Made by a program: the position numbers and the translations under genes. Shown in pieces: positions 17,841-29,180 of a stretch of 64,000 bases of DNA. The notes beneath the pieces are model-generated. The model was not told where the DNA came from. It saw only the letters and a list, made by a program, of their open reading frames with translations, and searched no databases. Location: NCBI RefSeq assembly GCF_021390715.1, contig NZ_JAJGWT010000010.1:48055-112054 (forward strand). Reading direction: 5' to 3'. The DNA comes from Tenacibaculum piscium (GTDB lineage: Bacteria > Bacteroidota > Bacteroidia > Flavobacteriales > Flavobacteriaceae). Position 1 is the stretch's first letter; every line of letters begins with the position of its first letter.

Positions 17841-19208
17841 TTAATCAAAAGCACCTGATTTTAATTTATCAAAATAAATACTAGCTGCTTTTTTAACTTT
17901 TGGCGCTAATAAAAGCGTTGAAATTACCGTTGGTATCGCCATTAAAGCATAGGCGCTATCCATTAAATTAATTACAAAATCTAACTTTATAACCGAGGCA
18001 ACTACTATGACAAAAATGTAAAAATGATTGTAATATTTACCCGTTTTTGAATTGGTTAAATAACTTAAACAGCTATAACCGTAAAATGAATAAGTAAATA
18101 GGGTCGAGAAGGCGAAAATTAAGACGCAAATGGTTAAAATGATGCTTCCTAAATGATATGGTAATACCGAATCAAAGGCGACTAATGTCATTGAAATACC
18201 GTTACCATCAAACCCTTTCCATATTCCTGATGATAAAATTGCCAAGGCTGTTAACGTACAAACTAATAAAGTGTCAATCGCAGGTCCTAACATGGCTACT
18301 AATCCTTCTCTAATTGGTTCGTCTGTTTTGGCGGTTCCGTGCATCATTGGTGCCGTTCCTAAACCTGCTTCGTTAGAAAATGCTGCTCGTTTTACTCCTG
18401 TTATTATCAACGCTCCTAAAGCACCTCCTAAAACAGATTCTCCTGAAAAAGCATCTGAAAGTATTAATGAAAAAATATTCGGAATCTCTTCGATTTTTAA
18501 AAGTAGAATGGATAAAACAGTAACTAAATAAACCACCACCATAATAGGAACTAATTTTCCCGCTACTTTTCCGATACGTTTAATTCCTCCAAAAATTACA
18601 CTAGACACAATAAATGCAATGACAATTCCTATTAATAATTTTGCCACAAATTCATTCGATTCGTTTACATCAAAAACATCAATAATGGTTTGTGTTAATT
18701 GATTTGCTTGAAAAGCGGGCAATGTTCCTGCTAAACCTGCGGTTGCAAAAAAGATAGCTAAAGGCTTCCATTTTTTTCCTAAACCTTCTGTAATTACGTA
18801 CATCGGTCCACCTTTTGTGTTTCCTTCTTCGTCTTTTCCTCGGTACATGATTGCCAAACTACAGGTGAAAAACTTGGTTGCCATTCCTACAAAAGCACTA
18901 ATCCACATCCAAAAAATGGCGCCTGGTCCTCCCATGGAAATTGCAATGGCTACTCCACTGATATTTCCCATTCCAACGGTTGCCGCAATAGCCGATGATA
19001 GGGCTTCGTAATGTGATAAATCGCCAGGAGAATTCTGCTTGTCGTACTTTCCTCTTAAAATGGCAATGGCGTGTCCCATATATTTAAACGGAACTAAGCC
19101 TGAATATATAAATAAGCATAATCCGCCACCGATTAACAATATTAATAAGGGGATTCCCCAAATCCATGCTGAAAATGTGGCGACTATATGTTGAATTTCT
19201 GTAAACAT
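17841..19208 (-). CDS. Na+/alanine symporter (AGCS family)
   Basis: 455-residue polytopic inner-membrane transporter importing alanine or glycine with sodium. The start IWGIPLLILLIGGGLCLFIY and the signatures ATVGMGNISGVAIAISMGGP and AAFSNEAGLGTAPMMHGTAK are diagnostic of the AGCS family. Length and helix number (about 10-11) are typical. It is monocistronic, and its 3' side faces the repeat-rich gap. Confidence 0.95.
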   Translation of the reverse strand: MFTEIQHIVATFSAWIWGIPLLILLIGGGLCLFIYSGLVPFKYMGHAIAILRGKYDKQNSPGDLSHYEALSSAIAATVGMGNISGVAIAISMGGPGAIFWMWISAFVGMATKFFTCSLAIMYRGKDEEGNTKGGPMYVITEGLGKKWKPLAIFFATAGLAGTLPAFQANQLTQTIIDVFDVNESNEFVAKLLIGIVIAFIVSSVIFGGIKRIGKVAGKLVPIMVVVYLVTVLSILLLKIEEIPNIFSLILSDAFSGESVLGGALGALIITGVKRAAFSNEAGLGTAPMMHGTAKTDEPIREGLVAMLGPAIDTLLVCTLTALAILSSGIWKGFDGNGISMTLVAFDSVLPYHLGSIILTICVLIFAFSTLFTYSFYGYSCLSYLTNSKTGKYYNHFYIFVIVVASVIKLDFVINLMDSAYALMAIPTVISTLLLAPKVKKAASIYFDKLKSGAFD

Positions 19209-19297
19209 AACGATTGTTTTTTAGTGAAATGAATAATATGAATTATTTAAAATAGCTTTTTAGAGCTTTTTTAATAATTTAAAATAGGTTTAAAAAC

Positions 19298-20416
19298 TTA
19301 CCAATCTTCTCCTTTAAAATTTTTTGATTTAGCATAGCTAATCGTATTTTCTAAATAATCTTCGGTATTATATTTTGGTATCGGTAAGATTGATGCTAAC
19401 AAGCTTGTATCGTATTCGTAAGGTTCAGAAATCAGGTATTTATTTAAGTGCAATCCAATAGTTTTATAATAAACTTGCTCTAATCTATTTTTATTTTCTA
19501 CGGATACTTCTGTTGTTGAGGTATTTAAAAAAGTAAAATTATTGAAATCTACTGTTTTTAAAATTCGTTCTATTCCTGTAACAATATTGGTGCTTTTAGA
19601 ATGCACAATATTAAGTTGAACTATTTCTTTTCGATAGACATTAGCTATTATTTTAGCTACATAATCGACAGGAATAATATTCAATCCTGTTTTAAAGTTG
19701 GTGGCAATTCTGATAGGATTATCGGCTAAAGGGCTTTTATAAAAAAATTTCCCCAAAAGATAATAAACCATGTAATTTGAAATAAAATAAGGCGAATTTT
19801 TAAAAATATTTCCTCCTAAAACGCTCGGTCTTAATATTTGTATAGCGACATTATTTTCTTTTCCTTTTTTCAACAAAAATTTCTCGGTAGTGTGTTTTGC
19901 TTCTTCGTAAAAATTACGGTATTTCGGTTTCTTTGTAGCGTGATAATCATTATCAATTAATCCGCCAATATTACCGATACTAAACGCCGTACTTATATAC
20001 GTGAATTTTGTAATAAAGGAAGAAAAGGTATTAAATACCTCTTTTGTAAATTGATAAACACCATTAAAAACAACATCTCGTTGTGATTTATCGGTGGTTA
20101 AATTGACACTTCCTGCGGAATGAATAAAAAAATTGGTTTCATCTTTAGATAAAAAAGTTTCAGGTTTAAAAAACGAAACCATCTCTAAAGCTTTAATTTT
20201 TTGAGCGATTAATTTTTTATTTTCAGAAATAAATGATGGAGAAGCATCACTATTTACTATTTTTTGAATTCTTTCTAATGCCGATTTTCCATTTTTTTCT
20301 CTTACAGGAAGAAATATATGTTTGATATTTTCTTGTTGTAAGAGTTCATATAAAACTTGAGATCCTAATGTTCCTGTACTGCCTGTGAGAATAATATTTA
20401 TTTGATTTTGTTGCAT
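19298..20416 (-). CDS. Extended SDR / thioester-reductase-like NAD(P)-dependent reductase
   Basis: 372 residues. An N-terminal Rossmann nucleotide-binding motif, ILTGSTGTLGSQVL (about 9-22), is followed by a typical HSAGSVNLT loop. A catalytic Tyr-x-x-x-Lys (YEEAK in RNFYEEAKHTTEKF) comes next, then an LRPSVLGG segment as in fatty-acyl-CoA reductase (Male-sterility/NAD-binding 4) domains. It probably reduces or epimerises a thioester- or sugar-linked substrate; which one is not evident. It stands alone between the symporter gene and a small unknown gene. Confidence 0.78.
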   Translation of the reverse strand: MQQNQINIILTGSTGTLGSQVLYELLQQENIKHIFLPVREKNGKSALERIQKIVNSDASPSFISENKKLIAQKIKALEMVSFFKPETFLSKDETNFFIHSAGSVNLTTDKSQRDVVFNGVYQFTKEVFNTFSSFITKFTYISTAFSIGNIGGLIDNDYHATKKPKYRNFYEEAKHTTEKFLLKKGKENNVAIQILRPSVLGGNIFKNSPYFISNYMVYYLLGKFFYKSPLADNPIRIATNFKTGLNIIPVDYVAKIIANVYRKEIVQLNIVHSKSTNIVTGIERILKTVDFNNFTFLNTSTTEVSVENKNRLEQVYYKTIGLHLNKYLISEPYEYDTSLLASILPIPKYNTEDYLENTISYAKSKNFKGEDW

Positions 20417-20500
20417 TTCAAGATATAATTAATCGTTTTTAAAGAACGATATATATTTATTTTAGGAAGAAAAAATGGCGTAATTGTTTTTTGAAAATAA

Positions 20501-20896
20501 TTATTTACAAACAACACCTTCTTTATTTAAAAGGTCGATATGTCTAAAAAAACCTTTTTGAATTGTTCCTTCTTGGAAGATAAATGTTTTGTCGTGTAAA
20601 ATATTATTTTCGAAAAAAGTAACTTGAAATTGATTGTCTAAAGCAAATAATTCTGGTTGCATTATTTCAAATTTAGAAAATGATTTCGCTTTTAAAAGGT
20701 CAATTTTTCTTCGGAATAAAGAGGTTTTTTTAGTTTCAGAAAATCCTTGTGAAACAATAACGACCATTTCTAAATCAACCTCTTTTTTGTTGATAATATA
20801 AACGCTCCATTCCTCTAAATTATCTTGCGGATTTTTTTCTAAAGTGATGGCAATTTCTACATCCATGACTCCTGGTATTTTTATATCTTTTCTCAT
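20501..20896 (-). CDS. Conserved-looking hypothetical protein
   Basis: 131 residues starting MRKDIKIPGVMDVEIAITLE. It has no signal peptide or membrane helix. It alternates beta-type strands and contains charged LFRRKIDLLKAKSFSKFEIM. The pattern looks like a small beta-sandwich domain. It lies 82 nt downstream of pheS on the same strand and may be co-transcribed. I do not recognise the family. Confidence 0.7.
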   Translation of the reverse strand: MRKDIKIPGVMDVEIAITLEKNPQDNLEEWSVYIINKKEVDLEMVVIVSQGFSETKKTSLFRRKIDLLKAKSFSKFEIMQPELFALDNQFQVTFFENNILHDKTFIFQEGTIQKGFFRHIDLLNKEGVVCK

Positions 20897-20978
20897 TTTG
20901 TATGTGTGTTAAATGTAAAAAGTTGAAAAGTAGAACGGATTCTTAACTTTTCAACTTTTGTATTATTTTTAATAGTAT

Positions 20979-21998
20979 TTATATCACTGATTTAAACTGC
21001 TCTAAAAAACGTTTATCATTTTCGTAAAACATTCTAATATCAGGGATTTGATATAATAACATGGCGATACGTTCAATTCCCATTCCGAAAGCGTATCCTG
21101 AATATTTTGTAGGGTCAATATTGGCATTTTTCAATACATTCGGATCTACCATTCCACAGCCCATAATTTCTAACCAACCTGTTCCTTTAGTAATTCTATA
21201 ATCGGTTTCTGTTTCTAATCCCCAGTAAATATCTACCTCAGCACTTGGCTCTGTAAACGGGAAATAAGAAGGTCTTAGCCTAATTTTTGACTTTCCAAAC
21301 ATCTCTTTGGTAAAATACAAAAGCGTTTGTTTTAAATCGGCAAAAGAAACATCTGTATCAATATACAAACCTTCTACTTGATGAAAAATACAGTGCGCTC
21401 TTGATGAAATATCTTCATTTCTAAAAACACGCCCAGGCGAAATAGTTCTGATAGGTGGCGTATTATTTTCCATATAACGAACCTGTACCGATGAAGTATG
21501 TGTTCTTAATAAAGTATCAGGATTTTTGTCGATAAAAAAAGTATCCTGCATATCACGTGCTGGATGGTATTCTGGTAAGTTTAGCGCCGTAAAATTATGC
21601 CAATCATCTTCAATTTCTGGTCCTTCAGAAACGGTAAATCCAATTCTATTAAAAACCTCAATAATTTGATTTTTCACTAATGATATCGGATGACGAGAAC
21701 CTAAATTAATCGGTTCTGATGGACGCGTTAAATCACCATAAAAATTTCCATGCTCAACAGCACTTTCTAAAGTATCATTTAATTCCGTTACTTTATCTTC
21801 TGCAGATTTTTTTAAGTTGTTTAATGCCTGTCCAAAATCTTTACGCATTGCTGCATCAACATTTTTAAACTCAAGAAATAAATCTTTCAATAAACCTTTA
21901 CTTCCTAAATATTTTATTCTGAAAGTCTCAACTTCTTCTTTTGAAGTTGCTTGAAAAGCCTTTACATCACCAATCAATTCTTTTACCTTATCTAACAT
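20979..21998 (-). CDS. pheS: Phenylalanyl-tRNA synthetase alpha subunit
   Basis: 339 residues, a normal bacterial PheS. An N-terminal coiled coil (about 1-90) binds tRNA. Motif 1 lies around HPISLVKNQIIEVFNRIGF, motif 2 is SPGRVFRNEDISSRAHCIFH, and motif 3 is GYAFGMGIERIAML. PheS forms an alpha2-beta2 enzyme with PheT, whose gene is not in this window, so the two subunits are encoded apart as is common in this phylum. A TAAATTTG box lies upstream at 22022-22029. Confidence 0.96.
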   Translation of the reverse strand: MLDKVKELIGDVKAFQATSKEEVETFRIKYLGSKGLLKDLFLEFKNVDAAMRKDFGQALNNLKKSAEDKVTELNDTLESAVEHGNFYGDLTRPSEPINLGSRHPISLVKNQIIEVFNRIGFTVSEGPEIEDDWHNFTALNLPEYHPARDMQDTFFIDKNPDTLLRTHTSSVQVRYMENNTPPIRTISPGRVFRNEDISSRAHCIFHQVEGLYIDTDVSFADLKQTLLYFTKEMFGKSKIRLRPSYFPFTEPSAEVDIYWGLETETDYRITKGTGWLEIMGCGMVDPNVLKNANIDPTKYSGYAFGMGIERIAMLLYQIPDIRMFYENDKRFLEQFKSVI

Positions 21999-22021
21999 TG
22001 TATCTGTCCAAAATTTGAATG

Positions 22022-22029
22022 CAAATTTA
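22022..22029 (-). promoter_or_regulatory. -7 box for pheS
   Basis: TAAATTTG on the minus strand fits TAnnTTTG and lies 23 nt before the pheS ATG. Confidence 0.5.
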
Positions 22030-22223
22030 ATATTTTTATATCAAATTTATGCAATAACTATCAGTATAAAATATAGCATCAAAAAAATAACAAAACTTAA
22101 TAGTATAAATCGCTTTTTGTAAGTGATAATTTCCTGTACACTCTTTTTACTGTTTTTTTGATAAATAAATACTAAAATTAGTTAATTTTTTAGTTATTTA
22201 AATTTAACAGATTGTAATTTAAT

Positions 22224-22231
22224 TATATTTG
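22224..22231 (+). promoter_or_regulatory. -7 box for gdhA
   Basis: TATATTTG fits TAnnTTTG, 53 nt upstream of the gdhA ATG. The region between pheS and gdhA (285 nt) is a divergent promoter region; no other feature is seen in it. Confidence 0.55.
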
Positions 22232-22281
22232 CGTAGCGGAATTATTTAAAAATAAATTACAACAACAAATAATACAACTAG

Positions 22282-23628
<1,347 letters not shown>

Positions 23629-23672
23629 TCGTTTCTTTTCATAGAAGATGTATATTCTTTTTTATAATATTT

Positions 23673-23706
23673 AAAAACACGCTATTTATATAGCGTGTTT
23701 TTTTAT
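23673..23706 (+). terminator. Intrinsic terminator of gdhA
   Basis: A 13-bp inverted repeat (AAAAACACGCTAT, loop TTAT) is followed by a T run, 45 nt after the gdhA stop. Confidence 0.9.
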
Positions 23707-23767
23707 TGCGTACTTTCGGGTAAAATTTCATAAATATTTCAATGAATACTTATTTCATTTGTACGCT

Positions 23768-24760
23768 ATGCCTATGTCTAAAAGAAAAAATATAATTACG
23801 ATTGCTTTTTATAATGTTGAAAATTTATTCGATACTGTTGATAATCCAAAAACAGCCGATGATGATTTTACACCATCGAGTAGGCGGAAATGGAATGCTA
23901 GAAAATATCAACAGAAAATAAAACAAATAACGGATGTTATAAAACAAATAGGAAGCAATCAATCGGCAATTCCTCCTGTGTTAATTGGCTTGGTGGAGGT
24001 TGAAAACGCCAAAGTAATTAAAGATTTAACACATCATAAAAATATTTCAAAGTACGCGTATCGCTATGTTCATTTCGATTCTCCTGATGAACGAGGTATT
24101 GATGTGGCATTACTTTATAATCCTGCTTTTTTTGAGGTTCTTTCTTCGGATAAATTCCCGTTATATTTAACAGATAAAGAAGGTGAGGTCGATTATACCC
24201 GAGATGTATTGGTTGTAAAAGGTAAATTAAATAACGAATTGATACACGTTTTAGTCAATCATTGGCCTTCAAGAAGAGATGGCGAGGAAGAAACCACTGA
24301 AAATCGTATAGCAGCAGCAAAACACGTGCGTAAAGTATTGGCTGAAATAAAGGCAAAAGAAGCAAATCCAAAGTTTATTATTATGGGTGATTTTAATGAT
24401 GATCCAACAAGTAGAAGTGTTCGTGAATTTTTAGTTACCGATGATTTATATAATCCGATGAAACCTTTATTTGAAAAAGGAAAAGGCACATTAACTTACT
24501 ATAAAAAATGGCATTTATTCGATCAAATCATTTTTTCTAAAGATTTTTTTGATATACATAAAAGTAAGCACCGTTTTTTAAGAGCAGGGATTTTAAATAA
24601 AAAATGGATGCGATTTTATAAAGGAAAATTTAAAAACAGTCCATTTCGAACGTATATTGGTCCTTGGTATCAGGGAGGTTTTTCTGATCATTTCCCTGTA
24701 TATCTTACATTTATCCAAAATAAAATAGCATCAGAAAAATCAATAGAAATAGAAAAATAA
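23768..24760 (+). CDS. Endonuclease/exonuclease/phosphatase-family protein
   Basis: About 330 residues of the EEP (DNase I-like) fold. Conserved metal-site segments are present in order: FYNVENLFDT (Asn), LVEVENAKV (Glu), NHWPSRRDG (His/Pro), IIMGDFNDDPTS (Asp-x-Asn) and GGFSDHFPVYL (Asp-His). No signal peptide is seen. ATG 23768 is preferred; a TTG at 23759 in the same frame is possible. The substrate may be nucleic acid or a phosphoester; the family alone does not decide. Confidence 0.85.
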   Translation: MPMSKRKNIITIAFYNVENLFDTVDNPKTADDDFTPSSRRKWNARKYQQKIKQITDVIKQIGSNQSAIPPVLIGLVEVENAKVIKDLTHHKNISKYAYRYVHFDSPDERGIDVALLYNPAFFEVLSSDKFPLYLTDKEGEVDYTRDVLVVKGKLNNELIHVLVNHWPSRRDGEEETTENRIAAAKHVRKVLAEIKAKEANPKFIIMGDFNDDPTSRSVREFLVTDDLYNPMKPLFEKGKGTLTYYKKWHLFDQIIFSKDFFDIHKSKHRFLRAGILNKKWMRFYKGKFKNSPFRTYIGPWYQGGFSDHFPVYLTFIQNKIASEKSIEIEK

Positions 24761-24802
24761 AGCAAAAAAAAATCCCGAGAGAATATCTCGGAATTTTTTG
24801 CT
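24761..24802. terminator. Bidirectional terminator
   Basis: The stem CCGAGA/TCTCGG is extended by flanking A/T runs and AGCAAAAAA/TTTTTTGCT. It lies between the convergent nuclease-like gene and glmS. Confidence 0.8.
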
Positions 24803-24824
24803 TTATAATCAAAATAAAAACTGT

Positions 24825-26681
24825 TTATTCAACAGTTACAGATTTCGCTAAATTTCTTGGTTGATCTACATTTTTTTCTAATAATACCGCGATATGATAC
24901 GATAATAATTGAAAAGGAATCGTAGTTAATAATGGTGTAAAAGCTTCTTCAGTATCAGGAATTTCAATCACGTGATCTGCAATTTCTTTTACCGTAGTAT
25001 CTCCTTCGGTTACGATGGCGATTATTTTACCACTTCTCGATTTTATTTCTTGAATATTGCTCACCACTTTTTCATAATGTCCTTTGTTGGTAGCGATTAC
25101 AAAAATTGGCATATTTTCATCAATCAATGCAATAGGACCGTGTTTCATTTCGGCAGCAGGATAGCCTTCTGCATGAATATATGAAATTTCTTTTAGCTTT
25201 AAAGCACCTTCTAAGGCTACAGGAAAATTATATCCTCTACCTAAATACAAGCAGTTTTTAGCATCTTTATAAACCTTTGCAATTTCTTTAATTTGCGCAT
25301 CAGCTTTTAATAAGGTTTCTATTTGCGCAGGAATTTGTTGTAAGGTTTGTAAATAGGTATTTATCGCAGGTTTTGATAGCGTTCCCTTTGCTTGTGCTAA
25401 TTTTAACGCAATTAATGATAATACTGTTATCTGTGTCGTAAATGCTTTTGTTGATGCAACACCAATCTCTGGACCAGCGTGTGTATAAGCACCTGCGTGT
25501 GTTTCTCTAGCAATAGAAGAACCTACCACATTACAGATTCCAAAAACGAAAGCACCTTTTGATTTTGCTAATTTAATAGCTGCTAAAGTATCGGCAGTTT
25601 CTCCTGATTGAGAAATAGCAATTACCACATCATTTTCGTTAATAATTGGATTTCGGTATCTAAATTCAGAAGCATATTCTACTTCTACAGGAATACGTGC
25701 CATATCTTCAAAAAGATATTCTCCAACTAAACCAGCATGCCAAGAAGTACCACAAGCAACGATAATTATTCGGCTTGCATTGGTAAATTTTGATAAATTA
25801 TCATCAATACCTGCCATACGAATAATGCCTTTATCGGCTAACATTCGTCCTCTATACGTATCGATAATTGCTTTTGGTTGTTCGTAAATTTCTTTTAACA
25901 TGAAATGCTCATAACCACCTTTTTCAATTTGCTCTAAGCTTAATTGAAGTTTTTGAATGGTAGCATCAATTTCTTTGTCATTTTCAATTTTATGAATTTT
26001 GATTCCTTTATCTTTTTTGATAATCGCTAATTCACCATCTTCTAAATAAATAGCATTTTTGGTATATTCGATAAAAGGAGAAGCATCCGAAGCTATAAAA
26101 AACTCTTCGTTATTTTTGCCAACACCAATAGCAATTGGGCTTCCTAAACGTGCTACAATTAGTTCGTTTGGTTTGTTTTTATCAAAAACAGCAATAGCGT
26201 AGGCACCAATAACGCTTGTAAGTGCTAATTGAACTGCTTTTCCTAATTTACAACCTTCTGTTTTTTTAACTTCTTCAATAAGATTTACTAATACTTCAGT
26301 ATCGGTATCACTTTTAAAAGTATATCCTCTTGTTATAAGTTCTTTTTTTATGGTGTCGTAATTTTCAATAATTCCGTTATGAACAATTACTAAATCTCCA
26401 GATTGCGAAACATGAGGATGTGAATTTACATCGTTAGGGATTCCGTGAGTAGCCCAACGTGTGTGTCCGATTCCGATAGTTCCTTTTTTTCTTTTTTCGT
26501 CATTATTGGTAATGATTTCTAAATCAGCAACTTTTCCTTTTGTTTTTGATAAGTGAATGTTTTCACCATCATACATCATAATTCCTGCACTATCGTAGCC
26601 TCTGTATTCTAGGCGCTTTAACCCATTAATAACAATTGGGTAAGCGTCTCTATGTCCTATATATCCTGTTATTCCACACAT
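24825..26681 (-). CDS. glmS: Glutamine--fructose-6-phosphate aminotransferase
   Basis: 618 residues. It makes glucosamine-6-phosphate for peptidoglycan and lipid A. The N-terminal glutaminase starts at Cys2 (MCGITGYIG) and contains GIGHTRWATHG. Two SIS sugar-isomerase domains follow, with VACGTSWHAG and ISQSGETADTLAAIKLAKSK, and the conserved C-terminal end PRNLAKSVTVE. The order glmS, DUF4270 gene, starch-synthase-like gene runs as one minus-strand block with short gaps (33 and 9 nt), so an operon is likely. No glmS ribozyme is seen upstream. Confidence 0.97.
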   Translation of the reverse strand: MCGITGYIGHRDAYPIVINGLKRLEYRGYDSAGIMMYDGENIHLSKTKGKVADLEIITNNDEKRKKGTIGIGHTRWATHGIPNDVNSHPHVSQSGDLVIVHNGIIENYDTIKKELITRGYTFKSDTDTEVLVNLIEEVKKTEGCKLGKAVQLALTSVIGAYAIAVFDKNKPNELIVARLGSPIAIGVGKNNEEFFIASDASPFIEYTKNAIYLEDGELAIIKKDKGIKIHKIENDKEIDATIQKLQLSLEQIEKGGYEHFMLKEIYEQPKAIIDTYRGRMLADKGIIRMAGIDDNLSKFTNASRIIIVACGTSWHAGLVGEYLFEDMARIPVEVEYASEFRYRNPIINENDVVIAISQSGETADTLAAIKLAKSKGAFVFGICNVVGSSIARETHAGAYTHAGPEIGVASTKAFTTQITVLSLIALKLAQAKGTLSKPAINTYLQTLQQIPAQIETLLKADAQIKEIAKVYKDAKNCLYLGRGYNFPVALEGALKLKEISYIHAEGYPAAEMKHGPIALIDENMPIFVIATNKGHYEKVVSNIQEIKSRSGKIIAIVTEGDTTVKEIADHVIEIPDTEEAFTPLLTTIPFQLLSYHIAVLLEKNVDQPRNLAKSVTVE

Positions 26682-26714
26682 AGTGATTTTTTATTTTTCT
26701 TTAAAATTTTTATC

Positions 26715-28286
26715 TTATTTTTCTTTTGAATATGATATTTTTAAAACGGCTCTTTTTGCACCGTTTACTGTTTTATTTCCATCTAATAAGGTAACGCCTC
26801 TAGGATTCCAGTTATAATCTTTCACCACTATATCGAGTGCATTATTTTTGATAGCATTATCAGTTGGATTATTATATACTTTTAAAAATAAAGGAGCAAT
26901 ATCTGTCGTTGTTGCTTTTAATAATTCGGCAATATACGTTGTTATTTTGAAGGTATATTTTTCAGGTTTTTTATCTTCTGATAGTTCTAAAAACCCGCCA
27001 AAATTATTGGTATCTTTATAAGCATCACTTATTTGTGATGCCTTTTTACTGGCATTTTCTTGATAGAGAAATAATCGTTCTGGTACTTCTTCTGTATTTG
27101 AATCGATATTTTGATTGACGTAAAAAGTTAAAGAAGCATCGTTGATTAACCAATTATTAGCTCTTAATTCGTTTAATTTTGAGGCATCAATAGTATTTAT
27201 TTGTCCCATTTTACCTGCTGTTCCTTGAATGGCAATATTATTTTTCGGGGTTTCTTTCTGAGCAGGAGTCATCTTGTAAATACTATTGCTAACGCCTGAT
27301 AAAGCAAAAGAATAAGTACTTGGTACGGTATCTTTATATATTAAATCGTTTTGTCCTTCTTTCTTTTCGAATCGGGTAATAGTATAATGAAAATCTAGCG
27401 TAGCTGAAGCATTTGTTCCTAATAAATTAAGTGGAATTAAAGCTCCATCGTTTCCTGATGCTTCAAGAACAAGTCCTCTGAAATAGTTTTTAAAATTTGC
27501 GTTAGAAGAAAATTCTTTATTTTGAAATTTATCCCAAAAAAGCGTTTTCATTTTCTTTTTATCTAATGGAATTGCGATAAAAGGAGCTTTATTGGCTAAT
27601 TTTACATCACTTTTAAAAGTGCGACCATCGCTATAGTGTCGTGTTATTTTAAAAACAGTATCTATAGGATTTGGGATAAAAGAAAATGCTGGATTTTCAT
27701 TTAATAAATCAGAAGTAAGGTAGCTCGCATCCGATTGAAAACTATTTTGATTCGCTGGATTTTTTGGATCTAATGAATTTAAATAAGTTTCATTTCTAAA
27801 AACTTTTAATGATGTCGGCGTATTGGTTGTTCCTAAAACATTTTCTAATTGAAAAGTTGGTTTTGCATCATTTTGGCTCGTGATATTAGTAGCGATATAT
27901 GGCAACTTAAGAAGCACTTTATCCAATACAAATACCGAGTCAATTTCACCTGTTTTGCGAGCTGTTTGTGTATCGGCAGTTTTTGGGTTTGTCAGTAAAT
28001 TTAATTGACTAACAATACCTGCTGTAATCCCTTTATAATTTTTGTCTTTATTGTTGTAAACTCCTAATAAATATTGATTTACAGTGGCTGTACCAGTACC
28101 AATATTGTCGGCACTAACATGTGTGATATCAACAGGATTGATAGTTACATCAATTAAGAGTTCCCCTGTTTCAAACTTTGTATTATCAACAACTTGACCT
28201 CCGATTTCGTTAAAATCTTTTTCACACGATATAATCGTTGCCAAACACAGCAAGCTGATGCCTAAAATACCAATTTTTCTAATCAT
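26715..28286 (-). CDS. DUF4270 lipoprotein
   Basis: 523 residues. The signal peptide ends in the lipobox IISC (Cys21), so the protein is a lipoprotein, probably outer-membrane. The body is a beta-rich DUF4270 domain, recognised from its start (KDFNEIGGQVVDNTKFETGE), its length, and its usual position between a starch-synthase-like gene and glmS in flavobacteria. No enzymatic motif is seen. A role in envelope or polysaccharide handling is suggested only by its neighbours. Confidence 0.85.
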   Translation of the reverse strand: MIRKIGILGISLLCLATIISCEKDFNEIGGQVVDNTKFETGELLIDVTINPVDITHVSADNIGTGTATVNQYLLGVYNNKDKNYKGITAGIVSQLNLLTNPKTADTQTARKTGEIDSVFVLDKVLLKLPYIATNITSQNDAKPTFQLENVLGTTNTPTSLKVFRNETYLNSLDPKNPANQNSFQSDASYLTSDLLNENPAFSFIPNPIDTVFKITRHYSDGRTFKSDVKLANKAPFIAIPLDKKKMKTLFWDKFQNKEFSSNANFKNYFRGLVLEASGNDGALIPLNLLGTNASATLDFHYTITRFEKKEGQNDLIYKDTVPSTYSFALSGVSNSIYKMTPAQKETPKNNIAIQGTAGKMGQINTIDASKLNELRANNWLINDASLTFYVNQNIDSNTEEVPERLFLYQENASKKASQISDAYKDTNNFGGFLELSEDKKPEKYTFKITTYIAELLKATTTDIAPLFLKVYNNPTDNAIKNNALDIVVKDYNWNPRGVTLLDGNKTVNGAKRAVLKISYSKEK

Positions 28287-28295
28287 TTGTAAAAT

Positions 28296-29114
28296 TTATT
28301 CGCTTATTTCTAAAACGTTTTCTTTGTAAAAATCTAAATATGCTTCTGCTAAAGTTTCTTCCGATTGAAATTCTAAAACTTTGGTACATTTTTCAGCGAT
28401 AAAATCATTAATTTCATCAGGTAACACCTCACTACCTTTTACAATCGCATCAGAATTTTCAATAGCACTTTTTAAGATATTGATTTGATTTGGTGTGGTA
28501 ATCGTTGTAATTTTTGATTCGTCAATTTTATCGAAACGCACTTTATTTGCCAATTCAGGATTTAATTCTCCATCAAAATTATTTTCATAAATCGAAGTTA
28601 CAATTTTGCTTTCGGTAAATAATGGTTCTTCTTTATAAAATTCTCTTAAATATAAAGGAAGTAAAGAGGCTAGCCAACCATGAATATGAATAACATCAGG
28701 TGCCCAGTTTAGTTTTTTAACAGTTTCGATAACTCCTTTTGCGAAGAAAATCATACGTTCGTCATTGTCGCTAAATAAGTTGTCATCTTCATCAGAATAT
28801 ACCGCTTTACGCTTAAAATATTCTTCATTATCAATGAAATATACCTGCATTCTTTCTTTAGGAATTGAAGCGACTTTAATAATTAATGGCATGTCCATAT
28901 CGTTAATTATTAAATTCATACCAGATAAACGAATAACTTCATGTAATTGATGCCTTCGTTCATTGATTACCCCGTAGCGAGGCATAAAAATTCGGGTTTG
29001 AACTCCTTTAGAATGTGCGTTTTTAGCAACATTAAATGCAGTAGACGATAATTCTGTTTCAGGTAAATAAGGTATTACCTCCGATGAAACATATAATATT
29101 CTCTTATCCTTCAT
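28296..29114 (-). CDS. Short glycogen/starch-synthase-like protein (N-terminal GT5 domain only)
   Basis: 272 residues matching only the N-terminal catalytic half of glycogen synthase: ILYVSSEVIPYL, then NAHSKGVQTRIFMPRYGV and DVIHIHGWLASLLPLYL. The C-terminal ADP-binding Rossmann half of a normal (about 480-residue) GlgA is missing, as is the KxGGL motif; here the equivalent loop reads ELSSTAF. There is no frameshift remnant downstream, since the DUF4270 gene begins 9 nt later. The protein therefore looks naturally short. It may be a regulatory or scaffolding pseudo-glycosyltransferase rather than an active synthase. Confidence 0.82.
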   Translation of the reverse strand: MKDKRILYVSSEVIPYLPETELSSTAFNVAKNAHSKGVQTRIFMPRYGVINERRHQLHEVIRLSGMNLIINDMDMPLIIKVASIPKERMQVYFIDNEEYFKRKAVYSDEDDNLFSDNDERMIFFAKGVIETVKKLNWAPDVIHIHGWLASLLPLYLREFYKEEPLFTESKIVTSIYENNFDGELNPELANKVRFDKIDESKITTITTPNQINILKSAIENSDAIVKGSEVLPDEINDFIAEKCTKVLEFQSEETLAEAYLDFYKENVLEISE

Positions 29115-29180
29115 TAAATCTGTCTCTTTTATTAAAGAAGCAAAAATACGAAAATTTATGCTATAATGATGTTAAATTGC

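Noticed and set aside
24825..26714. glmS ribozyme upstream of glmS
   Set aside because: Only 33 nt separate the DUF4270 stop from the glmS ATG, and no ribozyme-like structure is visible; those ribozymes are known from Gram-positive bacteria.
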